In this document: positions 50,834 to 60,907 of the stretch, piece by piece | How the letters are laid out: the number at the start of each line of letters is the position of its first letter | Position numbering within the stretch: the first letter of the stretch is position 1 | Assembly: GCA_035235625.1 (NCBI GenBank) | Contig: CP141142.1 | Span: forward strand, 51,501,644 to 51,565,643 | Direction: 5' to 3' | DNA: 64,000 nucleotides | Origin: Saururus chinensis | Lineage: Eukaryota; Streptophyta; Magnoliopsida; Piperales; Saururaceae | The notes under the pieces: model-generated | What the model saw: only the letters and a program-made list of their open reading frames with translations | What the model was told of the DNA's origin: nothing | Databases searched by the model: none | Program-made: the position numbers and the translations under genes

Positions 50834-51318
50834 GCTGCTCTTGTTCTCCAGTCAAGAATTTTGCCTTATAAATTGATGAAGCTCAAGGAGACTCTTAGTA
50901 TATCTTTTAGTTTTTTGTTGTTCTTGCAGCTTTCTAGGTTCATATGAGCGATGTGATTTTCATCACCTAATAAGAGATGCACCACATTATTCATCTGTAT
51001 ATATAATTGTCAGTAGCTGTTCTTCAAGTATCTCAGGTTGCTGAATGGATCTCCATTTTTTATTCCAATTTGATAGCTCTTTACTTACTGGATGCTCATT
51101 AGATGCTTTAATGATGTAATCCTTTTTCTAGGTTTCTTGCTAGTCATACTTCTCTCGTTGTTCTCATTGTCTGAGAGTTCCTTATTATTTCCCTTAGCAT
51201 GTAGGTAGCATTGAATGCAATACAATTGTGTTTTTTAAGTATTAATATTGTCTATTAGGATGTGCACCTTTAAATTTGTTTGCCCCCTAGAGCATACCCA
51301 TCTTAAATTATGTTTACA
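50834..51318. repeat. Dispersed 0.5-kb repeat, copy B
   Basis: Same orientation as 45830-46310, with a few substitutions and small indels. No flanking duplication seen. Confidence 0.9.
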
Positions 51319-51679
51319 TTAATTCATTTAAAAGATATTTACCACCTCTATAGGAGATAAAAACTTACGTTTGTCACAAGCTTCTCAATTCGCACATGGG
51401 TAAATCTATTTAACTAAATAACTCATTTTGGTTATATGACTAAAGTAGGAATAGGAGTCAAACTTTGGCCAATTTCTCTTTGTCAATAGATCCAAAGGAC
51501 AAATAGAGGTAGGTGGAAGACACTTGTGTGACACCCAGTTCCCAATATCATGACTATTACATCACATCTATGGATGTGTTCGTTATAAATTATAGAACAG
51601 GAGACCAAACCTCTTGGAGGATTTGGCCCAGAAGAAGTCTAAAGATGCAACTGAGATTCATCCGCCAGTATTAGTGCAG

Positions 51680-51960
51680 TTGTAGAGTGAGAACTTCATG
51701 AGAAGGTGATTGGTGTCTTGTGAGCTTTCACCTCTCACATGATGAGGGTGGATGGAGAGAGGGCTGCCAAAGTGAGTTGAGGCTTAAAGGAGGGGGTGAA
51801 GTGACATTGTGGAGTGAGGACTTCATGAAAAGGTGAGTGGTGCTTAGTGAGCTTTCACCTCTCACATGACGAGGGTGAGCTAGTTACGAGGAACTTGAGG
51901 GTGGACAAAGAGAGGGCTTCCAAAGTGAGTTGAGGCCTTTGAGGGAGGGAGTGAAGTTAA
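51680..51960. repeat. Degenerate tandem duplication, about 130 bp unit
   Basis: Two copies share agtgagaacttcatgagaag, gagctttcacctctcacatg and ccaaagtgagttgaggc. The second copy has about 25 extra bases (gctagttacgaggaacttga...). Confidence 0.85.
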
Positions 51961-51992
51961 TAGCTTTTCAAGAAGAGGAAGGGTGCCTTAGA

Positions 51993-53825
51993 TGTAATGT
52001 CCAAGAAATTTTAGGTATTTTTCTAGAATTTTTCCTGATTTTTTCCTATTTTTTTAGAATTTTTTGGGAATTTGCAGAATTTGGGGTATGCAGAACAGTT
52101 TTTGGGATGTGCAGAAAGATCTGCAGAGCCCAATGCAGGCCCAATTAAGTGGTGGACGGACCACTTAATTTGGGAGGGTTTAAACCACTTAGGATTCCTT
52201 ATCCTACTTGATTTAATCCTTACCCAATTAAGCCCTAATCCCCTCTATATATATTTGGGTATTTTTCTAATAATAACCCTAATTGTGCCTTAGAGAGATT
52301 AGAGAAGAGGGTGATTGAAGGTGGAGCTCCGGCGATAGTGGATCAATGGCAAATCGGCAGTAGAGGTAGGTTCGCTGTCTTAGTTTCAAGTCGAGATTAA
52401 TAACTGGTTATAAAAAAACTAAGGTAAAGATTAAATGATTATGGAAATCTGCATATAGTAGTGTAAAACGGAATGCAAAGATTACTGTTCAATAACTGCA
52501 TAACAGTGTATTGGTGTGATTTTGGGGGAACAGTTGCCGGCTGACCATTGGCTGGTTGGCCTTCTTCCTTGAGTGGTTGGATCTCTGCTTCCGGCCCAAA
52601 ACTTAGGACACCAGAAGGGAAATTGTACACAAAAAGGAAAAAAAACAAGGAACTTTCTGGTGGCTTCGCTCTGTTTCGGGCTAGGGCGGCTTGACGATGG
52701 CCATTAACCGGCGAGACGAAGTTGGATGAATATACTGGCTATACCAGTCTCTGGCCGCCTTCTGCCACCGACCATAACGGCTTGAGGTCTCTCTGTATAT
52801 GCACAACGGGCGACGGAATCTCATAGAGCAGCGAAATTTTCAGTAATCAGTTGTTGATCGGAATTTATGTTACGGATGCACAGCAGAAATTCGATTAACA
52901 ACCTCATAATTTCACTTGGCCGGTGACCAATGAGCGGAGGGTTGAGATCACCCCGATCGGCTTTGCTTCGCCGGGTGGGACTCTGTCTTCTGGAGGGGTT
53001 CGGCATAGCCGTTGGACGTCAGAGGAGGAGAGGCCGGTCACGTGGGCTATGGGTGGCATTCCGTGTCGTTTCTCTATCGTTCGACGAAGCCCTGCCGTAT
53101 TATGGCCGGACAACCGCCGGTGAGCTCTGTTGGAGCTCTCATTTGGAAAAAAAAACAGGCGCCTAGAGGTTGAAGACGACCTCAGGCCGAGTTGGCCTGA
53201 GGTCATCAACCCAGACCCGGCCCGAACCGGGCCATTGGGCTGGGCCGGGGTCCAAGGCCTAAACCCAAAAAAAAAAGAGGAGAAATTTACATTAGAGTAA
53301 ATTAAGTTAAATTAAGTCAAATGTGTTCTGGGTAGAGGTGTCATTTTGGTTTATTGAATCGTAGAAGGAATATAATGTATCCTACCTAGTACATATATGT
53401 GCAGTATGGTACACATGAACTATTTTTTAAATTTAAGTGGAATTCAACCGTTCTGTCGGCCCGAGCCCTATGCAGACAATGAAGCTAGGCTTCTTAGTGA
53501 TTGTTGAGCTTGAAACACGAATAGTTTATGGCCAAATTATTTATGAGTTGTTAGACTTTATTAATTTGTTCTATGTGTATAGTTGCATCTTGAGAACTAA
53601 TGCATATAAATTAATACAAAATAATTATTAAGGGTAGAAGGCTTTGGATTGGGGGTTGACACCTAATCAAAATAAAGACTAAATTACCCTTAGAGGTTGA
53701 AAACCCGTTTATAAATTGAATGGGGGTTCTGACCTGGCGGCTGACTTGGTTGATGAACCAAGAATGGTTTTTGCGGGGGACCTTAACCCAACCTGATGAG
53801 GCTATTGGGGTTAGGGTTGACCTAT
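51993..53825 (+). mobile_element. Truncated Gypsy LTR, plus orientation
   Basis: Starts TGTAATGTCCAAGAAATTTT at 51993. The first 1.1 kb match, inverted, the LTR at 53833-54896. The remainder (53640-53825) matches the 3' part of the 33200-36830 family (taaagactaaattaccc, acttggttgatgaacc). It is broken where the opposing LTR begins. No protein-coding parts. Confidence 0.8.
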
Positions 53826-54896
53826 AATAGGGCGGGGCTTCATCAGATGATAGAGAAACGACACGGAACGCCACCCACAGCCCACGTGACCGGCCTCTCC
53901 TCCTCCGACATCCAACAGCTACGCCGAACCCCTCCAGAAGACAGAGACCCACCTGGCGAAGCAAAGCCAACCGGGGTGATCTAAACCCTCCGCTCATTGG
54001 TCGCCGACCAAGTGAAATTATGTGGTGGTTAATCAAATTTTTGCTGCGCAGCCGCAACATAAATTCCGATCAACGACTGATTAATGAAAATTTTGCTGCT
54101 CTCTGGGATTCTGCCGCCTGTTGTGCATATACAGAGAGACCTTAGGCTGTTACGGCCAGTGGCGGAAGGCGGCCAGAGACTGGTATAGCCAGTATCTTCA
54201 TCCAACTTCGTCTTGCCGGTTAATGGCCATCGTCAAGCCGCCCTGGCCCGAAACAAAGCAGAGCCACCAGAAAGTTCCTTATTTTTTTTCCTTTTTGTGT
54301 ATGATTCCCTTCCGGCGTCCAAAGTTTTGGGCCGGAAGCGAAGATCTGACCACTCAAGGAAGAAGGCCAGCCGGCAACTGTTCCCCCAAAATCACACTGA
54401 TACACTGTTATGCAGTTATTGAACAGTAATCTCTGCATTCCGTTTTACACTACTATATGCAGATTTCCATAATCATTTAATCTTTACCTTAATTTTTTTA
54501 TAACCAGTCATTAATCTCGACTTGAAACTAAGACAGTGAACCTACCTCTACTGCCGGTTTGCCGTCGATCCACTATCACCGGAGCTCCACCTTCAATCAC
54601 CCTCTTCTCTGATCTCTCTAAGGCACAATTAGGGTTATTATTAAAAAAATACCCAAATATATATAGAGGGGATTAGGGCTTAATTGGGTAAGGATTAAAT
54701 CAAGTAGGATAAGGAATCCTAAGTGGTTTAAACCCTCCCAAATTAAGTGGTCCGTCCACCACTTAATTGGGCTTTGCAGATCTTTCTACACATCCCAAAA
54801 ACTGTTCTGCATACCCCAAATTCTGCAAATTCTCAAAAAATTCTAAAAAATAGGGAAAAATTCTAGAAAAATACCTAAAATTTCTTGGACATTACA
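53826..54896 (-). repeat. 3' LTR (partial) of the Gypsy element
   Basis: Begins TGTAATGTCC on the minus strand at 54896, immediately after a polypurine tract. The inner end is cut off at about 53826. Confidence 0.85.
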
Positions 54897-54909
54897 TTCT
54901 TTCCCCTAA
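54897..54909 (-). promoter_or_regulatory. Polypurine tract of the Gypsy element
   Basis: The minus strand reads TAGGGGAAAGAA directly before the LTR start, 25 bases after the polyprotein stop. Confidence 0.85.
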
Positions 54910-54931
54910 AAAGGAATTTTGTCCCAAAAAT

Positions 54932-57850
54932 TCAGGTGGTCTCATCCACAAATAGCTCCAGATAGGAACGACGCATTTCAACTTCTGGCTCCCATGTTTG
55001 TTCTTCAAAAGCCTGACTTTGCCACAAAACTTTGACCAATAGAATCGTCTTGCTTCTTAAGACTTGATTCTTTTTATCCAATATTTTCACAGGCTTTTCC
55101 GCAAAGGTGAGATCATGTTGCAACTCAACCAAATTGTGGTCAATTATATGCGAAGGATCTTGCATATATTTTCTCAACATTGACACATGAAAAACATTAT
55201 AGACCTCAGCCAAGTTAAGGGCAAAGCGAGCCAATAAGTAGCTGGACCAATCCGTTCAAGGATCTCAAAAGGTCCAACATAACGCAGACTGAGCTTGCCC
55301 CTTTTTCCAAATCGCATAACTCCCTTGGTTGGTGAGACCTTTAGGAATACATGGTCACCTGTCTGGAATTCGAACTCCCTGCTCCTCATATCTGCATAAT
55401 TCTTCTGCCTACTTTGTGCCGTCAGCAATTTATGTTTGATTTCCTTAACCTTGTCTGCACATTGTTGTATAATTTCAGACTTGAAAATCTTCCGCTCTCT
55501 TACTTCATCCCAGCATGTAGGAGAACGACATGGTCGTCCATAAAGGGCTTCATAAGGTGCCATGTCAATGCTAGAATGATAGCTGTTATTGTAGGCAAAC
55601 TCAATCAAGGGTAGGAACTCATCCCAATTACCTTTCCAATCCAAGATGCATGCCCGGAGCATATCCTCTAGAACTTGGATGGTACGCTCTGACTGGCCAT
55701 CAATCTGTGGATGGAAAGCTGTGCTATAATTCAATTTTGTCCCTAAGGCTTCTTGCACACTTTCCCAATATCTAGAAGTGAAACGTGGATCCCTATCAGA
55801 GACAATCGATGTTGGTGTGCCATGGAGTCTCACAATTTCTCTAACATAAAGTTGAGCCAAACCCTCTGGTGACTGCTTCCACCTGATGGGTAAGAAGTGC
55901 GCAGTCTTTGTCAACCTATCCACCACAACCCATACTGCATCATGGTGCTTCTGTGTCTTAGGCAGTCCCACAACAAAGTCCATTGTGATATGCTCCCATT
56001 TCCATTGAGGGATTTCTAAGGGATTCAGTAAACTTGCAGGTCTCTGATGCTCTGCCTTAACCTGCTGGCAAGTCAAACATTTTGACACAAATTTCCTGAT
56101 GTCTCTCTTCATGCCTTCCCACCAAAAACTCCGCTTTAAGTCCTGATACATTTTATTTCCTCCTGGATGTATCGTGTATTTGGAATGATGGGCTTCACGT
56201 AGTAGTTCCTGCCTTAAGTCAGGGATGGCAGGAACCACTAGCCTTCCTCTAAAACGCACACTTGCATCAGTCCCTTGAGAAAAAATCGGTCTTTCTACCA
56301 ATTTCAGAACCTGATCATCTGTTTGTTGAGTTGCAATGATCCTCTCCACAAGTACTGATTGGATAGAAAAGTTGGCCAACATTGGCCTTCCTCTTTTAGA
56401 AGGAACTTTAATATAAAGACTAGCCATACTCTGTAAAAATTCCCATTCCTTAATCATCATATGAGCCACCATGGTTTCAGATTTTCTACTTAGAGCATTT
56501 GCCACCACGTTTGCTTTTCCAGGGTGATACAAAATTGTAAAGTCATAGTCCTTCAGATACTCAAGCCATCTTCTTTGCCTCATATTTAAGTCCTTCTGTG
56601 AAAACACATACTTTAAGCTTTTGTGACCAGTATAAACTTCAAAGGTTTCACCATAGAGGTAATGTCACCATATCTTCAGAGCAAAAACCACAGTAGCCAA
56701 TTCTAGATCATGAGTGGGATAATTCTGCTCATGGACCTTCAATTGCCTAGATCCATATGCAGGGTCATGGACCTTGCCTCGCTGCATTAACACGCAACCC
56801 AACCCCTTGCTAGAGGCATCACTGTAAATCACAACCCCCCTTCCCCTGATGGTAAGGTAAGAATATGGGCATTGGTCAGTCTTCTCTTCAATTCCTGAAA
56901 ACTGTTCTCACATGTTTCATCCCATGTAAACCTAACACCCTTCCTGGTTAGCTTGGTCATGGGTAAGGCCAAAGTAGAAAATCCTTCAATGAACCTCATG
57001 TAATACCCTGCTAAACCAAGGAAACTACGAATTTCAGTAACAGATTTAAGTCTTTCCCATCTCATCACAGCCTCTACGTTTGGAGGGTCAACTGATACCC
57101 CCTCCTTGGATATGACATGTCCCAAGAAGTGGATGCTCTCTAACCAAAAGTCACATTTGCTGAATTTAGCATACAACTTATGCTCCCTCAACACCTGTAA
57201 TACCTGTCATAAGTGTGCCCTATGCTCTTGAATAGAATTAGAATAGATAAGAATATCATCCACAAATACTAAACAAAATGATCTAACCATGGCTGATAGA
57301 TTCTATTCATAAGGTCCATAAAAGTTGCAAGAGCATTGGTCAAACCAAAGGGCATCACTAAGAACTCATAATGACCATACCTTGTTCTGAAAGCAGTTTT
57401 AAGAATGTCCTCATCCCGAATTCTGAGCTGATGATAGCCAGATCGCAGGTCAATGTGAGAGAAGACTTTCGCTGAATGTAGCTGGATAAAAAGATCATCT
57501 ATTCGAGGCAAGGGATATTTATTCTTAATTGTCACCTAATTCAACATTTTATAGTCGATGCACAATTTGAGGGACCCGCCCTTCTTCTTAGCAAACAAAA
57601 CAGGTGCTCCCCAAGGGGAAACACTTGGGCGGATAAACCCCTTATCAAGCAGTTCCTAAAGTTGCTCTTTCAATACCTTCAATTCTGCTGGCGTCATTCT
57701 GTAAGGAGCCTTAGAAATGGTGCAGTGCCAAGTACAAGTTCTATTGTGAAATCAACTTCCCTCCTTGGAGGTAAACTAGGCAACTCATCCAAGAACACAT
57801 CCTCAAACTCAGAGACAACATCTAGTTGCTCTAGGTTTGGTGATATTCAA
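54932..57850 (-). pseudogene. Ty3/Gypsy chromovirus pol, 5'-truncated and frameshifted
   Basis: Minus-strand polyprotein relic. In order: the end of the protease/RT linker (about 57830), reverse transcriptase with FVDDILIYS near 57258, the RNase H region (57190-56600), the HHCC integrase finger ([10 protein letters not shown] ... CLTCQQVK), the integrase core with Asp in MDFVVGLP, Asp in SDRDPRF and Glu in QSERTIQ, and a C-terminal chromodomain-like end (EEQTWEPEVEMRRSYLELF). The last is typical of plant Tekay/Del chromoviruses. Stops in frame: TAG at 57656-57658 and 57536-57538, TGA at 57207-57209 and 56665-56667. Frameshifts lie near 57720, 56830 and 55200. Gag, protease and the 5' LTR are missing; homology ends near 57850. 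Confidence 0.93.
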
Positions 57851-57859
57851 TATAAGTAG

Positions 57860-59400
57860 TTATCTATATTGTTATTAAAGTGAAAAGGAGGCAGAGAATT
57901 TTGTCAAGTTATGCCAATATTACCCTTTAAAATAAATTTTTAATTAATTTAGAATTCAAAAGACTTAAAATAATGCAATTATTTCCCTAATAAGTATAGC
58001 CTTCTAGTCACAAAAGAAATATAATTTTTATAACCCTAATTGGTTTAAAATTGATTTTACAATAATTTCTCAAATAAGTATTACCACTATTACACCCAAA
58101 AATATTATTTATAGATCTTAATCATATACCTATCGGTATAAAAATTATAAAAGTGAGAAGGAAGGTATAGATTTTGTCATTGAAATTCTAAATTACCCCT
58201 AATATATTCTATTATTCAAGTGAAAAGGGAGCCGAGATTTTTGTCATAAAAGTCTTCAGTTACAACCAATACATCAAAATATTATTTAAGAATTTTAATT
58301 AATTTAAAATTCAAGAGATCTAAAATATTATAATATTTTCATCATTAAGTATAACCTTGTAGCCACATATGGATGTCATAGTCCTAATTCGTTTAAAACT
58401 TATTAAAATAAAGAAGGTAAAATTTTTTGTCATAAAAATCTTAAAATCACCCCTAATCTATATTATTATTAGAGTAAAAGGAGGTTGAGATTTTTGTTAT
58501 AAAAGTCTTAAATTACCTAGGATATACTAAAAATATTATTTATAAACTTTACTTTATGAATCGGGTAATTCTAAATTACCCTTAATATATACCATTATTA
58601 AAATAAAAAAGAAGCCAAGATTCTTGTCATAAAATTTATAAATTACTACCACTACACTAAAAAGATTATTTATGAAGTCTTATTTATGAATCTTAATTAA
58701 TTTAAAATGTAATAGATCTAAATTATTAAAATAATTTATTCAATAAGTATAACCTTGTAGAGAGATATGAATTTCATAATCTTAATTAGTATATAACCTA
58801 TTAAAATGAAGATGGTAGATATTTTTGTCATAAAAATTCTAAATCACCTCTAATCTATATTATTATTAAAATAAAGAAGGTAAAATTTTTTGTCATAAAA
58901 ATCTTAAAACACCCCTAATCTATATTATCATTAGAGTAAAAGGAGGTTGAGATTTTTGTTATAAAAGTCTTAAATTACCCAAGATATACTAAAAATATTA
59001 TTTATAAACTTTACTTTATGAATCGGATAATTCTAAATTACCCTTAATATATACTATTATTAAAATAAAAAGGAAGCCAAGATTTTTGTCATAAAATTTA
59101 TAAATTACTACCACTACACTAAAAAGATTATTTATGAAGTCTTATTTATGAATCTTAATTAATTTAAAATGTAATAGATCTAAATTATTAAAATAATTTA
59201 TTCAATAAGTATAACCTTGTAGAGAGATATGAATTTCATAATCTTAATTAGTATATAACCTATTAAAATGAAGATGGTAGATATTTTTGTCATAAAAATT
59301 CTAAATCACCTCTAATCTATATTATTATTAAAGTAAAAGGGGGTCAAAATTTTTGTCATAAAAGTTTTAAATTACCCATAATATTTTAAAAATATTAATT
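57860..59400. repeat. AT-rich satellite-like tract with a 463-bp tandem duplication
   Basis: The phrase attattaaagt-aaaaggagg followed by gagatttttgtcataaaagtct and taaattaccc recurs about ten times from 57880 to 59370. Within it 58408-58870 and 58871-59333 are a near-exact direct duplication (a handful of substitutions and one-base indels). No coding potential. Confidence 0.88.
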
Positions 59401-60352
59401 ATAAACTTTTATTATTTATGGATCAAGTAAGATAATTAAAATTGAAGCTTAATTTATGTATAGTAGTATAAGAATACGTGCGTTATTACATACACTTTTA
59501 CTTTTTTAAAAAATCATAAATTTATTTTCTCTTCAAGTTTCACTAATTAATAAAAATTAATATTTTTTTAATGTACCCAAAATATTAATATAAATCTTGT
59601 TTATATATGTTTGCACAAAAAAGTATATAAGTAGAAGCTGCACATAGATCCATTAATATTTTAAAACATAAACTAAAACTTATGTCTCAATTTACTAACT
59701 TTGAAATACATATAATTTATTTAAATTTATTAAATATTTAAAAGATATGTCTATTAGGTGTCCTTAGAAGGATTCCACTCAATAATTGAGTAATGCTAGG
59801 GCGACGTGAGTTTTCACACGTCAAAAGCTCAATAATTGAGTAATGCAAGGGGCTTTTGACGTGTGAAAACTCACATCATTAAAGCATTTTTCCACAGGTT
59901 AAAAGAAATTTTTGATCGGATGGCCAACAGCGGCAGGGAGGGTTTAATCGGCCGCCTGTCAGTCTTATTTTTTAAAGTATGCATATCAACTTTTTTAATA
60001 ATAAACTCCAACAGAATACTCTTCGAGTAATATTATTTATAAATTTTTATTATTTATAGATCAAGTAAGATAATTAAACTTGAAGTTGGTAATATAAGAA
60101 TACATGTGTTATCTACATGCAGTTTTAAATTTTTTTTAAAATCATAAATTTATTTTCTCTTTGAGCTTTATTAATTAATAAAAATTATTATTTTTTTAAA
60201 TATATTTAAAATATTAATACAAATCCCGGTTATATATCTCTGATGACGAAGGTATCTAGTAGAAAGTGTGCATATATTCATTAATATTTTAAAATGTAAA
60301 TTAAAATTTATATCTCAATTTACTTACTTTTAAACATATATAATTTATTTAA
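59388..60352. repeat. Degenerate 340-bp direct repeat pair
   Basis: 59388-59735 and 60028-60352 align throughout (ttattatttatggatcaagt, aaaatcataaatttattttctc, tatctcaatttac). They are separated by 290 bp that contain the hairpin at 59806-59874. Confidence 0.8.
59806..59874. repeat. Perfect 23-bp inverted repeat
   Basis: Arms 59806-59828 and 59852-59874 (the left begins GTGAGTTTTCACACG and ends AAAAGC) pair without mismatch around a 23-nt loop. The sequence ctcaataattgagtaatgc occurs both before the left arm and in the loop. Confidence 0.93.
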
Positions 60353-60396
60353 GGGAAAATTATTAAAATAATAAAAAAAAATATTTACCAAAATAT

Positions 60397-60426
60397 ACCA
60401 CTTTGGGAAATATTTCCCAAAGTGGT
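60397..60426. repeat. Perfect 30-bp palindrome
   Basis: ACCACTTTGGGAAAT followed directly by its reverse complement, no loop. Confidence 0.93.
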
Positions 60427-60436
60427 GTTCGTTTTT

Positions 60437-60480
60437 GCCACGCAGGCGCCATACATTTGGCGCTAGCGTGGCTTTTTTTT
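60437..60480 (+). repeat. GC-rich hairpin followed by a T run
   Basis: GCCACGC (60437-60443) pairs with GCGTGGC (60466-60472). An inner GCGCCA/TGGCGC pair extends the stem. Eight or more T follow on the plus strand. Confidence 0.85.
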
Positions 60481-60495
60481 TATTTTTTAAGTTGA

Positions 60496-60701
60496 TTTTG
60501 TCGTTTAGAACGACGAAATTGGTTTTAATACGATTTCGTTGTTCTAAACGACGAAACCTTTTATTGCTTGACCCGGTTTCGTCGTTCAGAACGACGAAAT
60601 CAACTTAAGCTGATTTCGTCGTTGAATAGCCAGCTACCGCCTGGCTAATTTCGGCCGCGGGCCGTGGAACAACACTGATTTCGTCGTTCAGAACGACGAA
60701 A
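60496..60701. repeat. Cluster of four 23-nt palindromes, TTTCGTCGTT-NNN-AACGACGAAA
   Basis: Copies at 60496-60518 and 60534-60556 (each with one changed base in the left arm), 60577-60599 and 60679-60701 (perfect). A half site is at 60614-60623. The spacer of the perfect copies is CAG. The third copy and the half site also form an outer hairpin, GACGAAATCA...TGATTTCGTC (60593-60620). Confidence 0.95.
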
Positions 60702-60907
60702 TGAAATTAAATTTTTTTAAAATTACTATTTAAAACTAATTTTATCACCTGTCCCTGTTCATTCATTCAAAACACAAAACACAGATGTATATGCACGACT
60801 TCATTCATTCCACCCATAACAAATATCACTATCACAAATATCACCATAACAAATATAAGTAAAGTACATCATATACGAGTAACAAATATAATACATCACA
60901 AGTAATA

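Noticed and set aside
60437-60480. Rho-independent terminator
   Set aside because: The hairpin plus T run has that look but the DNA is eukaryotic nuclear. A Pol III stop is possible but no Pol III gene was found upstream.
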